The position numbers were made by a program, and so were the translations under genes. Positions 23,401-33,203 of a DNA stretch of 64,000 nt are shown here, piece after piece. Source of the DNA: Pseudodesulfovibrio sp. (lineage in GTDB: Bacteria > Desulfobacterota > Desulfovibrionia > Desulfovibrionales > Desulfovibrionaceae); NCBI GenBank assembly GCA_016342345.1, contig JAEINO010000015.1:1-64000 (forward strand), written 5' to 3'. The notes under the pieces are model-generated. The model worked only from the letters and a program-made list of their open reading frames with translations, was not told where the DNA came from and searched no databases. Within the stretch, counting starts at the first letter, position 1. Each line of letters begins with the position of its first letter.

Positions 23401-26400
23401 TTATGCCTGTGTCCGGATATCGCTGCCTCGTTTCACAATGTCAGGGGTCCATTCATAGCCCGTGAATTTCTGTTTGAAGAACAGGGAGTAGAGGACCGGG
23501 CACAGCACCAGAGTCAGTATGGTGGCGAACAGGAGGCCGGACATGATGCAGTTCGCCATGGGACGCCACATTTCTCCCCCTTGCAGAGAGAGAGGAACCA
23601 TGCCGATGATGGTGGTGGTCGCTGTCATGATGATGGGCCTGGATCGTTCCATGGCCGACAGCACTATGGCGTCTGCCAGCTCTATGCCCCGTTTGCGTTG
23701 GAGTTCGATGCGGTCAATGAGCATGATGGCATTGTTCACGATGATGCCCAATAGGGAAATCATGCCGAGCATGGGCATGAACCCGAAGGGTGAGTTGGTG
23801 CCCAGCATGCCTGCGGTTATGCCGACCATCATGGGCGGTAGTGTCAGAATGATGATCAAGGGGCGACGAAGGGAGTTGAATTGGAATATCAGCACGAGCA
23901 CGAGCAACCCCATGGCCAGCGGCATGTTGGCATTGATGGCTTCCTGCGATTCGACGCTTTTTTCAAATTCGCCGCCGTATTCGATGGTGTAGCCGATGGG
24001 CCAATCCTTTCCCTTCATGAGAGCCGCGATCTGAGGTTTGATCTGATCAAGTATGGTCAGGGCAAAATATCCGTCGGCCACGTTCGCCTTGACGGTCATG
24101 GTGCGGGTCTGGTCACGGCGACGGATGTCTGATGGCTGCCAGTCAAGCCTGGCTGTGGCAATTTGGCTTAGGGATACGCTGGTGCCACGGTCAAACGAAT
24201 AGACGTTCAGGCTGTCGATCTTGTCCAGGCGATCACGGAATGACTCGTCGTTGCGCAAGATGATCGGGATAACCGTGTCCCCTTCGCGATAATTGGAAGC
24301 ATGCATGCCGCTCATGCTGGTTTGCAGGCTGAGGGCTACGTCATAACTGGACAACCCGGCTTCACGGGCCTTGTCCTGATCAATGTCGATCATTAATTTT
24401 TTGGTCCATTGCCCCCAATCATCCCAGACCCGTGTGATGCCTTGTTGTTGCTCGATTATTTCGGCAATGCTTTCTCGTAATGTATAGAGCGGCTTGATTT
24501 CCGGGCCTGATATCCTGATTTGCAGCGGGGCACCAACAGGCGGGCCGTTCATGAGTTTGTTGAGGCTGAAGTCGGCGTCAGGGAAGTTGTTTTCCAGATT
24601 CGTGCGAGTCCGTTTGATCACGTCATTTACGGATTCGACGGATTTTGTGTTGACTATGAAAGTTGCAAGGTTGTCATTTTTCTGCTCCAGGTTCAAGGGG
24701 AGGTACCAGCGCGGACCGCCATGTCCAACAAAGGTTCCAATGCTGTCCACGTCCTTGTCGGCCAGCAGGAAATTCTCCAGCTTGGCTGCCCTGTCCCTGG
24801 TCTCGGTGATGTCCGTGCCTGATGGTTGCCAGAAATCAATGGTGAACTGGGCTCGTTCGTTGGGTGGAAAGAACATTTTGGGAACGAATTTGAAACCCCA
24901 TATTGCCACGCCACAAGCCAGCAGCACCGAGGCAAGGAAAAGTGTTCTGTTGCGCAGGCAGAATAGCAGAAACGAGCGGTATCCTCGATAAAGTCTGTTT
25001 GAGTAGCTCTGTACCGAGATTTTTGGTTTGAGGACGTAGAAACACATCATGGGCACCATGCTCATGGACAGTCCCCATGAACAGAGCAGGGTCAGGGTCA
25101 CCACCACGAACAGGGAATAGCAGAATTCACCCGTGGCATTTTCGGCCAACGGGATGGGCAGGAATGCGAATATGGTGGTCAGCGAGGCGGCCAGAAGGGG
25201 CATCCACAATTCCGAGACAGCCTCGGTCACGGCCTTCATGCGGTCTTCTCCAGAAGCAAGGCGTACGAGAATTGCTTCGGATACGACCACGCCGTTATCC
25301 ACGAGGATTCCGAGTGAAATAATGAGTGAAGCAATGGAGATACGTTGCAGGGCTACATCGAAATAAGGCATCAGCCCAACGCAGCCGAGCATGGCCATGG
25401 GGACCAGTGATCCTGCAATGAGACCTGTTCTGAATCCGGCGAAAAACAGGATGACAATGACAACAAAGCCAAAGGATTCAAGCAGATTGATCATGAACTC
25501 AGAGATGGCAGTGTCCACATATTGGGGCTGGTAGACCAGAATGTTGCATTCAAGGCCGTGGTACATATCCCTTCTGAGTTCATCCAGTCGTTTGGTAACC
25601 CGTTTGCCGAGTTCGGTGATGCTGTCGCCTTCCGCCATTGAAACCGCCAGCATCAGGGCTGGAGTGCCGTTGTAGCGGGCCAGGGTGGAAGGCGGATCGG
25701 AAAAGCCTCTGGTAATGGTTGTGACATCGGCCAGTCGGACGGAGTCCTTTTTACCGGGAGGGCGGATGGCCAGACTGTATATGTCTTCTTCATCCTGAAA
25801 TTCTCCGGTCGGTTCAATTATGATGCGTTCCGGGCCTATCTTGGTACTGCCGCTTGGTTGAATGGTGTTTTGATGGTCGATGATCTGGGCAAGGGCGAAC
25901 GGACTGATTCCTGCCGATGCCATGCGGGAGTTGGAGAATTCCACGAAGATTCGTTCTTCCTGAATGCCCCACCGATCAACTTTTCCAACGCCGTCGATCT
26001 TGAGCAGTTGGTCTCGCAGGTCATCGGCAGCATCTTTGAGTTCGCGATATGAAAATCCGTCTCCGGTCAAGGCGATGAGGATGCCGTACACATCGCCGAA
26101 TTCATCGTTTATAATTGGTGTCATTGCCTCGGGCGGCAGAGTCGGGGCGGCGTCCGAGATTTTGTTGCGTAATTTTTGCCAGACAGGCCCCACGTCCTTG
26201 ACCCGGTCGAACAGCTCTACGTCAATGATGGAAAGGCCTGCCATGGACTGCGATTTGACGACTTTGACATCGCTTATCTCACGTATTTTTTCCTCAAGTT
26301 TGTCCGTGACCAGTTCTTCCACCCGCTTGGGGGCAGCTCCGGGGAACTGGGTTATGACAATGGCGTGGCGGATGGTGAAGTCAGGGTCTTCATCCTTGGG

Positions 26401-26496
26401 AATGGAGACAAAGGTCATCAGCCCGCCAAGAGCGATAATCAGAAAAAGGGCAATGGACGTGCGGTTGTTTTCGATGCACCACCTGGCAAGATTCAC
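23401..26496 (-). CDS. RND (AcrB-family) multidrug efflux permease
   Basis: 1031 aa, two-fold RND topology; AEGDSITELGKRV, GILVDNGVVVSEAI, FNSLRRPLIIILTLPPMMVGI. Confidence 0.95.
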   Translation of the reverse strand: MNLARWCIENNRTSIALFLIIALGGLMTFVSIPKDEDPDFTIRHAIVITQFPGAAPKRVEELVTDKLEEKIREISDVKVVKSQSMAGLSIIDVELFDRVKDVGPVWQKLRNKISDAAPTLPPEAMTPIINDEFGDVYGILIALTGDGFSYRELKDAADDLRDQLLKIDGVGKVDRWGIQEERIFVEFSNSRMASAGISPFALAQIIDHQNTIQPSGSTKIGPERIIIEPTGEFQDEEDIYSLAIRPPGKKDSVRLADVTTITRGFSDPPSTLARYNGTPALMLAVSMAEGDSITELGKRVTKRLDELRRDMYHGLECNILVYQPQYVDTAISEFMINLLESFGFVVIVILFFAGFRTGLIAGSLVPMAMLGCVGLMPYFDVALQRISIASLIISLGILVDNGVVVSEAILVRLASGEDRMKAVTEAVSELWMPLLAASLTTIFAFLPIPLAENATGEFCYSLFVVVTLTLLCSWGLSMSMVPMMCFYVLKPKISVQSYSNRLYRGYRSFLLFCLRNRTLFLASVLLACGVAIWGFKFVPKMFFPPNERAQFTIDFWQPSGTDITETRDRAAKLENFLLADKDVDSIGTFVGHGGPRWYLPLNLEQKNDNLATFIVNTKSVESVNDVIKRTRTNLENNFPDADFSLNKLMNGPPVGAPLQIRISGPEIKPLYTLRESIAEIIEQQQGITRVWDDWGQWTKKLMIDIDQDKAREAGLSSYDVALSLQTSMSGMHASNYREGDTVIPIILRNDESFRDRLDKIDSLNVYSFDRGTSVSLSQIATARLDWQPSDIRRRDQTRTMTVKANVADGYFALTILDQIKPQIAALMKGKDWPIGYTIEYGGEFEKSVESQEAINANMPLAMGLLVLVLIFQFNSLRRPLIIILTLPPMMVGITAGMLGTNSPFGFMPMLGMISLLGIIVNNAIMLIDRIELQRKRGIELADAIVLSAMERSRPIIMTATTTIIGMVPLSLQGGEMWRPMANCIMSGLLFATILTLVLCPVLYSLFFKQKFTGYEWTPDIVKRGSDIRTQA

Positions 26497-26498
26497 GG

Positions 26499-27590
26499 TT
26501 ATCCCTCCATTCCGTTCTTGTGGAATCGAACCTTGAGGCCTTCCTTGAGGTGGTTCACGCCGCGTATGACGACCATGTCTCCGGGTTTGACGCCAGCAAG
26601 TATTTCAATGCCATGGACCGTGAGTGTGCCGAGAGATACAGGGTGACTCGTGACCGTTGATTTTTCGACATCGACCAACCAGACGGACCGGACGCCGTTG
26701 GAGGCACTGGTAACAGCTGCCGGTGGAAGGAATATTCCGTCATTACCATTGGTATGCCCGATAAATTTCACCTGCCCGGACATGCCGCTGCGGATGGCCT
26801 TGTCCGTGTTGTCCAGATAGACCTTGACCGGATAGGTTGATCCCTGATTCGAGCCAATGCTGATTTCCATGACCTTGCCGTTCATGATTCGGCCAGGCAG
26901 GGCGTCAAAACTTACGTCAACATCTCCGCCTTCCCGTATTTGGGATATCAGGGTGTCTGGAACCGAGACGTACATTTTCATCTGAAGGCCAGCGTTGAAT
27001 GAAATGATTCCCTGACCGGACTGGACGTTCTGGTGGATATTGGTCTTGACGTTGCCGACCCATCCATCAAACGGTGCATACAGGGTCGTGTAATTCAGAT
27101 GTTTGCGGGCGATGTCCAGTTTCTTGGACGATGCGCTGAGTTGGGCCTCGTACGATTTGAAGTCCGCTTCAGACTGATCCAATTCACTGCGGGATATGAC
27201 CTTGCGATCAAAGAGCTGGCGAATCCGTTTTACGTCTGCTTCGGCGCGTATGTAGTTGGCGCGTATCTGCTGAAGATTTGCATCGGCCTGTCTGAGTTCC
27301 AGGTCGTAATCGGCAGGATCAAGGCGAGCAAGAATTTGCCCTTTGGAAAATCTGCGGCCAATCTGGTCTGCCGGGAAATCGACAATCTTGCCAGCGACAC
27401 GGAAGGAAAGGTCGGTTTCCAATGCATCTTCGGCAGTGCCGGCAAATGTCCACTGCTTGTCGGCATTCTGTTGTCCGACTACGATTGTTTTTACAGGGCG
27501 CAGGATCGCCTGGGGAGGGGCCGGCTCTCCGCTGCATCCATGAATCAGGAGGATTGTTGTCAGTACAATATAAATGGGAAAACGTTTCAT
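26499..27590 (-). CDS. RND efflux periplasmic adaptor (membrane fusion) lipoprotein
   Basis: Lipobox-like LLIHGCSG; MFP barrel-sandwich motifs; start adjusted to MKRFPIYIVL at 27590 (ORF called to 27674). Confidence 0.93.
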   Translation of the reverse strand: MKRFPIYIVLTTILLIHGCSGEPAPPQAILRPVKTIVVGQQNADKQWTFAGTAEDALETDLSFRVAGKIVDFPADQIGRRFSKGQILARLDPADYDLELRQADANLQQIRANYIRAEADVKRIRQLFDRKVISRSELDQSEADFKSYEAQLSASSKKLDIARKHLNYTTLYAPFDGWVGNVKTNIHQNVQSGQGIISFNAGLQMKMYVSVPDTLISQIREGGDVDVSFDALPGRIMNGKVMEISIGSNQGSTYPVKVYLDNTDKAIRSGMSGQVKFIGHTNGNDGIFLPPAAVTSASNGVRSVWLVDVEKSTVTSHPVSLGTLTVHGIEILAGVKPGDMVVIRGVNHLKEGLKVRFHKNGMEG

Positions 27591-27594
27591 TCTG

Positions 27595-28275
27595 CTACTC
27601 CATGGGAAGGCCGAGAAAGCCTCTTGTTCTTTTGCTGAGCACTTTTGCAATTTTTGAGATGCCGGTTTCGTCATATTCTTCCCAGCCGAGTCGTTTGATG
27701 ATCAATCTGTGGTCTTCAAGAAATTTGACACACATGGCGATGATGGCGTGGCCAGTCATGACCTGTTCTTCATAGTCTGTTTCTTCAGGCAGGACTCCGG
27801 AAACAAGGGCGTGTAGAGAATGAAACGAAGGAGTGAAGAATTCCTTTTCAAGCAGCGGGAAAAGTTCTGTTGGCTGGGCAAGTTCGCGGGATATGATAAA
27901 GCTTGTCCATATATGTTCCTTGCGATCAAGAAATCCGTGAATCAGCATGGTTATGTACCATGAAACGACTTTGCCCATTTCCTGCTGGTCATGGCCTGCA
28001 CGTTCAAGCCTTTTGAACACTTCTTCTGTGGCAGGAGATACGGTGTGCCGTCTGTCTATGAAAAAGCGAATGATCGCTTCATAGAGTCCGAATTTGCCGC
28101 CGAAATGGTAGCTGACAGTGGAGAGATTGACACCTGCTTCACCAACCAGTTCCCGCATGCTCACAGCATGAAAGCCATGCATGGCAAACAGTCTGGCGCC
28201 GGTTTTCATGAGAATCTGGCGGGTCTCTTCGCCCTGATCCTTTCTGTTGAGGTTCTTGGCTTTTTTGGGTGGCAT
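27595..28275 (-). CDS. TetR family transcriptional regulator
   Basis: TRQILMKTGARLFAMHGFHAVSMRELVGEAGVNLSTVSYHFGGKFGLYEAII; first gene of the efflux operon. Confidence 0.93.
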   Translation of the reverse strand: MPPKKAKNLNRKDQGEETRQILMKTGARLFAMHGFHAVSMRELVGEAGVNLSTVSYHFGGKFGLYEAIIRFFIDRRHTVSPATEEVFKRLERAGHDQQEMGKVVSWYITMLIHGFLDRKEHIWTSFIISRELAQPTELFPLLEKEFFTPSFHSLHALVSGVLPEETDYEEQVMTGHAIIAMCVKFLEDHRLIIKRLGWEEYDETGISKIAKVLSKRTRGFLGLPME

Positions 28276-28371
28276 GAGTAACTCCTGGCATCACGATAGG
28301 TCTGTTGGACTTCAAAAAACGCGTGAGATTTCATCAACTGCACAAGCCCTTTTACTCAGTGCCATGCTCTA

Positions 28372-28388
28372 AGTCAAACGTTTGTTTT
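28372..28388. promoter_or_regulatory. Candidate TetR operator
   Basis: Perfect palindrome CAAACGTTTG (28375-28384) in AGTCAAACGTTTGTTTT, upstream of the TetR start. Confidence 0.35.
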
Positions 28389-28452
28389 GTATGAATGCTG
28401 TTTAATTCAAGGCAGGTATGTGTGGAGGTGTATTAAAATGTTTTTTTTATAT

Positions 28453-28487
28453 AAAAAAATGGCACCGAACAGGATGTTCGGTGCCAT
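28453..28487 (-). terminator. Rho-independent terminator of the molybdo-enzyme cluster
   Basis: Minus strand: ATGGCACCGAAC-ATCCT-GTTCGGTGCCAT-TTTTTT. Confidence 0.9.
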
Positions 28488-28598
28488 GGAGGGGATATCT
28501 TGGGGACATTTCGGTTTGATACGAGTGCCGGAGGTCATCCGGCTATCCGGATTTCAATTCCCGTTGCGCAGTTTTTTGGGATTTGCTGTTTTGTTTGC

Positions 28599-30257
28599 CT
28601 ATTTGCCAAAAGAGCATTTGGGGAATGTGCAGGTCTTGCATTCGTGGCAGAGTCCGCCTTCTCCCAGTTCTGCGAGGTCGGATCGTGTTATGCATACATC
28701 GGCCAGCAATCTTGGCAGCAGCAGATCAAGGCTTGTGGTCTTGTGGAACAGGGCGCAGGCCGGAACGCCCAGAACCTGTACCAGTCCCAGATGGCCCAGT
28801 AGGCTCATGGCTCCGGGCAGCACTGGCATGCCATACAGCATTTCCGTGACCCCGGCATCCTGAAGTCCTTTTCTGGTAACATCGTCCGGGTCAACGGACA
28901 GTCCCGCAGTGGTGATTATCAGGTCGCATTTTTCGTTAACAAGGTCTTTGATGGCACTGCAGATGTCTTCTGCGTTGTCCGGTGCCTTGATGGTCTTGAT
29001 AACCGTGCTGCCATAATGGGCCACCTTGGCGGAAATGACGGGCTCGAATTTGTCTTCCACAAGCCCGGAGAAGACTTCGGTTCCGGTGATCAACACACCG
29101 ACACGTGCCTTTCGTAGCGGGCGGATCGAGAAGAGCGGTTCTTCGTCCAGAACCTGAAGTGCTGCCTCGAAATCCTTGGTCGGAAGATAGAGCGGAATGG
29201 CGCGGGTTCCGGCTATCTGGGTGCCTTTTTGCACGATGGAATACGATTGACGTGAAGCACACATGACGCCAGGGACATGATTGAATTGCTTCAGCCTGGT
29301 CGAGTCCACGAAAAGCAAGCCGTCTTGATCTGCCACGAGTTTTGATTTTCCTTCACGAGGGTCACCCAGCACGGTGACGCCTGGGCCGGACATGAGCTTT
29401 CCGAAAGCTGTTGCAGCCTTGTTCTCGTGGACCCATTCGATTCCAGGGTCCTGATCGTCAAGATAGATACGGCTTCGACCCATGCGTTGTAGGCGACAGA
29501 CATCACCACCGGTCAGGAGTTGGCCGTGTTTGAATTCAGGCCCCTTGCTCACTCCGGGTTCTATGCGCGTCATGTCGTGAAGAGGGTGTCCTCCCACGGC
29601 TTTTTCCACTGGCGTTGCGGTCAGTATTGGCTCGCGAATCAATTCTGCGCCAGGACCGTCCATGTACGGGGATTCTCCCTGGCAAGATCGGCAGATCGCT
29701 CCGAATTGAGCAGGGAAGGCCTCGCCGCAGATCGGGCAGGCGATAATAGTGCCCTTGCTGCGCTTGATGAGTTGCTCGGGCCTGACTTGCACATCGCGCA
29801 TGGAGCAGATGCTGGCACCAGCTTCGAGGATCTGGCGACGCAGTAGCGGGGAGTCCTGCTCCTGTTTCGGCTTGCTTTTCATGAGCCATGTGCGGATTTC
29901 TGAATCAGGATCGATTTTGTCCAGATCAAGCCACAGGCGTACACCTTTGCCGGTAAATTTGTCATAAAGGCAAACTGAATACAGGCCGAGATTCAGGATT
30001 TTCAGCCAGCCGTTGCCAACAGAGCAGGGGGAAAGCATCTGTACTGCATCAGGCAGACACCACGATGTTTCACTGATCGCGTCGAAAAGGATGTCATCGG
30101 GCAGAGCCTTGATGGCCGCATCCACCATGAATCCGCCAAGAACGAGGCCTGGTGCTGCATATCCGTGAAACTGGGTAGCGGCTTCAATGAACTGATCGAT
30201 GGAGTAAGGGCCTATGGTGTCGGACGGTAAAAGGAGGTGTGAGTAGTCGGTAGTCAT
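28599..30257 (-). CDS. FmdE-like N-terminal domain + zinc ribbon + MogA/MoaB-like molybdopterin-binding C-terminal domain
   Basis: N-terminal FmdE-like FHGYAAPGLVLGGFMVDAAI; CPICGEAFPAQFGAICRSCQGE ribbon; GVLITGTEVFSGLVEDKF...DLIITTAGLSVDPDDVTRKGL MoCF signature; Cys-rich tail CHECKTCTFPKC. Confidence 0.8.
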   Translation of the reverse strand: MTTDYSHLLLPSDTIGPYSIDQFIEAATQFHGYAAPGLVLGGFMVDAAIKALPDDILFDAISETSWCLPDAVQMLSPCSVGNGWLKILNLGLYSVCLYDKFTGKGVRLWLDLDKIDPDSEIRTWLMKSKPKQEQDSPLLRRQILEAGASICSMRDVQVRPEQLIKRSKGTIIACPICGEAFPAQFGAICRSCQGESPYMDGPGAELIREPILTATPVEKAVGGHPLHDMTRIEPGVSKGPEFKHGQLLTGGDVCRLQRMGRSRIYLDDQDPGIEWVHENKAATAFGKLMSGPGVTVLGDPREGKSKLVADQDGLLFVDSTRLKQFNHVPGVMCASRQSYSIVQKGTQIAGTRAIPLYLPTKDFEAALQVLDEEPLFSIRPLRKARVGVLITGTEVFSGLVEDKFEPVISAKVAHYGSTVIKTIKAPDNAEDICSAIKDLVNEKCDLIITTAGLSVDPDDVTRKGLQDAGVTEMLYGMPVLPGAMSLLGHLGLVQVLGVPACALFHKTTSLDLLLPRLLADVCITRSDLAELGEGGLCHECKTCTFPKCSFGK

Positions 30258-30286
30258 GATGTCCTTGGCGGCAAATGGTTGAAAAG

Positions 30287-30316
30287 GGATCGGCCGACAT
30301 GAGTGCCGACCGATCC
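30287..30316 (-). terminator. Hairpin between Fe-S subunit and FmdE/MogA-like gene (attenuator or weak terminator)
   Basis: GGATCGGYCG...CGRCCGATCC arms followed on minus by CTTTTC. Confidence 0.5.
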
Positions 30317-30326
30317 GTTTGGTTTG

Positions 30327-30881
30327 TTATGGTGTCTTGACGTAGATGATTGACTGAGTGCTCATTTTCTTGATTACCTGCTTGCCCTTGGCTTCGGCCT
30401 GCATGAGAAGGATTTCCTTCTCGCCAAAGCTTAAGGCCTCAGTCAGGCAGACATCCACGCATATCGGGTCGAGACCGTGTGTTACGCGCTCGTAGCACAT
30501 GTTGCATTTGTGCGCGTAATTGTCCACTTTATTGAATTGGATGACGTGGTACGGACATTTTTCAATGCACTCGCCGCAACCTGTACATTTTTCCTGGTCA
30601 AAGAGCACGATGCCGGTTTGTTCGTCTTTGGTGATGGCATCGTATTCGCACGCTTTGGCGCAGGGAGTTTTTTTGCAGTGCTGGCACATGACCACCCAAG
30701 AATCTTCCTTCAGATTAGGAAAGACACCTTCAGTCTTGCTTTCCACCCTGATGTAATTCGCCATCTGGCCGGGTTGATCGTTTTCGTGGTCTATTAGTCC
30801 GTGGTGGTTGCGACAGGCCACGATGCAGGTCTTGCATCCGATGCAGCGGTCGAGATCCACCATTATGCTGAGTTGTCTCAT
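30327..30881 (-). CDS. 4Fe-4S dicluster ferredoxin-like subunit (DmsB/PhsB family)
   Basis: CIGCKTCIVACRNHHG, CQHCKKTPCAKACEYDAI, CTGCGECIEKCPY, CNMCYERV. Confidence 0.92.
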   Translation of the reverse strand: MRQLSIMVDLDRCIGCKTCIVACRNHHGLIDHENDQPGQMANYIRVESKTEGVFPNLKEDSWVVMCQHCKKTPCAKACEYDAITKDEQTGIVLFDQEKCTGCGECIEKCPYHVIQFNKVDNYAHKCNMCYERVTHGLDPICVDVCLTEALSFGEKEILLMQAEAKGKQVIKKMSTQSIIYVKTP

Positions 30882-30893
30882 TTCATCCTCCTG

Positions 30894-33029
30894 TTATTTG
30901 TAGATCTTGACCCGGGTCGAAACGTGAGCTTCGCCGCCACGCATGTCCTGCTCATCCAACGTGGAACCGGCATCGGCAATAAGTTCATTGTCGCTTGACC
31001 AGTTGCCTCGGGACGCAACCTTTCCCATGGTGTGTCCAAAGCCGTGAATGATGCCTGCACAACCGGGAATGATCTTTTCCGTAAGCTTGATCGGGATTTC
31101 TATTTTGCCGGTGCTTGATTCCATGGTGACCATGTCGCCCTCTTCGAGGCCGAGTTTTTTGGCATCAATGGGATTAATGAGACACGGGTTGGCATCAAGT
31201 CCAGAGATGGGATCGCGAAGCTGGGCGTTGTTCTGGGACCAGGCTCCGGTATTGTTCAGGAAGATGGTTCTGAAGTTGACCAGTATGAACGGGAATTCCT
31301 CTTCGCCGCGACGGTACTCCAGAGGCAGTTCAGGGCTGGGCCATTCCTGGCCTGCATCCTTGTACATCTGCCATTGAAGCTCGATTTTGCCAGAAGGTGT
31401 GTTGAACTTGCCATTGTCTTCATATTTGCGGAATCCGGCAGCTCCGGGGGACCAGAGGCCTCCGTTTTCCTGAAGCTTTTTCACGGACATGCCCACGCCG
31501 GCCAGTTCGATGTCGTAATATTCAACGTCATCCTTGAATGCAAAGTATTCCGGGAACATGCGCTTGCCAAGATCAATGAAGACACTGTTAGCGTGTCTGG
31601 ATTCACCAATGGGTTTGACCACGGGCTGGCACAGGGCCGCGCCATGAGCAAAGTTGTACCACCAGGGCATGTACAGCAATTCCCAGCGTTCATAGTTGGT
31701 CTGGTCAGGCAACACGAGGTCGGCCCATTTCATGGTTTCCGAGGGCATGATTTCGGTAACAACGAGCAGTTCCAGCTTGTAGCTTCCGTCCTCGTTCTTC
31801 ATGGTAACGGCCTTGCGCCATTCGTTTGAACCCATTTCGGACATTGCAGGGTTGCACTCGGTTGCAATGAAGACTTTGAGGGCATCTTCCTTGATGGCCT
31901 GGGCTGCGTACCAGGTCGGTTGCAGGAAGAAGTTGTAGTTGTCGAATTTTTCACGGTCCTTGCCTGTGCGATGGTAGCCAAGCTCCGCGAGGTCAGGAGC
32001 GGGTGGCACAGGTTCGACTGGTGCCATGGGAGCGATATCAGGCAAGGGCTGCCCGCCGGGATTGTCCAGATTGCCTGTGATGACCAGGAAGATGGTCCAG
32101 GCATGACCCCAATCCATGGCATTACCATACATGATGGACTTGAAGGCATCGATGCAGGCACTGGGTGCTTCCGCGACCATTTTAGCCAGTTTCACGATGT
32201 CAGTTGCCGGAACTTCGCAAATCTTGCTCATTGCTTCCGGGGTTTTGTCCTTGATATATGCCTTGAGGTTGTCCATGTCGCCTTCACGGACCCATTTGTC
32301 ACAGAACGGCACGTTATGCAGGTCGTTTTCCAGAAGGTAGTTGCAAACGCCCAGGAACAGGGATGCGTCTCCGCCCGGCTTGATGGGAATCCACCAGTCG
32401 GCCTTGGAGGCTTCCGTGCGGTAGAGGGGATCGATGACGATGAGCTTGGCTCCGCGATCCTTGGCGTCGAGAATGTGTTTTGGAACACATGCATCATCCA
32501 GACAGCCGAAGGGATGACGACCGGACAGGATCATCAGGCCGCCCTTGGGCACGGTGTTGTACATGGGGGCGATGTGATGGTTGGGGAAGCAGCCGAACGT
32601 ATGAATCATCGCCATGATCTTGCCGGAGTCGCAATGCGGCAGGCCTGTGGATATGAATCCTCCGCAGGCGTTGACGAAACGCCATTTGGGGTCGGTCACG
32701 GAGTGGGGGAACATGGAGTAGGTGAACTTGTGGGCTTCGCCACGATCACGAAGCTCGGTCAGCTTTGTTTCCATGATCTCCATGGCTTCGTCCCAGGTAA
32801 TGCGTTCGAAGTTTCCGCTGCCGCGTTCGCCTACGCGTTTCATGGGAAATTTGAGCCGTTCAGAGGAATACAGCGAGGTTATACCGGCCATGCCCTTGAC
32901 GCAGACCTTGCCGCGACCTCGGGGGTTGCCTTTCACTTCCTTGACGACACCATTTTCCACGCGAGCCAGAATTGCACATTCGGCCTTGCACTGATAGCAA
33001 ATGGTTGGAATCCACCCATCTTCATACAT
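30894..33029 (-). CDS. Molybdopterin-dependent oxidoreductase catalytic subunit (DMSO reductase family), no Tat signal
   Basis: N-terminal Mo4Fe4S motif (CYQCKAEC...GKVCVKG), MPT binding domain, C-terminal NTPSGKIEL/molydop_binding domain; ~711 aa. Confidence 0.92.
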   Translation of the reverse strand: MYEDGWIPTICYQCKAECAILARVENGVVKEVKGNPRGRGKVCVKGMAGITSLYSSERLKFPMKRVGERGSGNFERITWDEAMEIMETKLTELRDRGEAHKFTYSMFPHSVTDPKWRFVNACGGFISTGLPHCDSGKIMAMIHTFGCFPNHHIAPMYNTVPKGGLMILSGRHPFGCLDDACVPKHILDAKDRGAKLIVIDPLYRTEASKADWWIPIKPGGDASLFLGVCNYLLENDLHNVPFCDKWVREGDMDNLKAYIKDKTPEAMSKICEVPATDIVKLAKMVAEAPSACIDAFKSIMYGNAMDWGHAWTIFLVITGNLDNPGGQPLPDIAPMAPVEPVPPAPDLAELGYHRTGKDREKFDNYNFFLQPTWYAAQAIKEDALKVFIATECNPAMSEMGSNEWRKAVTMKNEDGSYKLELLVVTEIMPSETMKWADLVLPDQTNYERWELLYMPWWYNFAHGAALCQPVVKPIGESRHANSVFIDLGKRMFPEYFAFKDDVEYYDIELAGVGMSVKKLQENGGLWSPGAAGFRKYEDNGKFNTPSGKIELQWQMYKDAGQEWPSPELPLEYRRGEEEFPFILVNFRTIFLNNTGAWSQNNAQLRDPISGLDANPCLINPIDAKKLGLEEGDMVTMESSTGKIEIPIKLTEKIIPGCAGIIHGFGHTMGKVASRGNWSSDNELIADAGSTLDEQDMRGGEAHVSTRVKIYK

Positions 33030-33068
33030 ATCGTACTCCTATGTTTGTTCGGTAGCCTGAAAACTGAA

Positions 33069-33203
33069 TTATTCGCCTTGTCGCTCTTTGTCACTTAAAC
33101 GATATTTTTTTCGGTATGTGTTTCCGATGATTCCGATGATCACCCATGCGCCGATAAAGATACCCCAGATGACAGGATTTAACGGGTTGTAATCGTAGTT
33201 CAT
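33069..33203 (-). CDS. Uncalled 44-aa single-TM microprotein between FNT channel and molybdo-enzyme
   Basis: ATG at 33203-33201 overlaps the FNT stop (ATGA); MNYDYNPLNPVIWGIFIGAWVIIGIIGNTYRKKYRLSDKERQGE*, stop at 33069-33071. Confidence 0.75.
   Translation of the reverse strand: MNYDYNPLNPVIWGIFIGAWVIIGIIGNTYRKKYRLSDKERQGE

Noticed and set aside
31920-33098. 392-aa plus-strand ORF opposite the molybdo-enzyme
   Set aside because: Antisense to a conserved oxidoreductase; no recognisable domain
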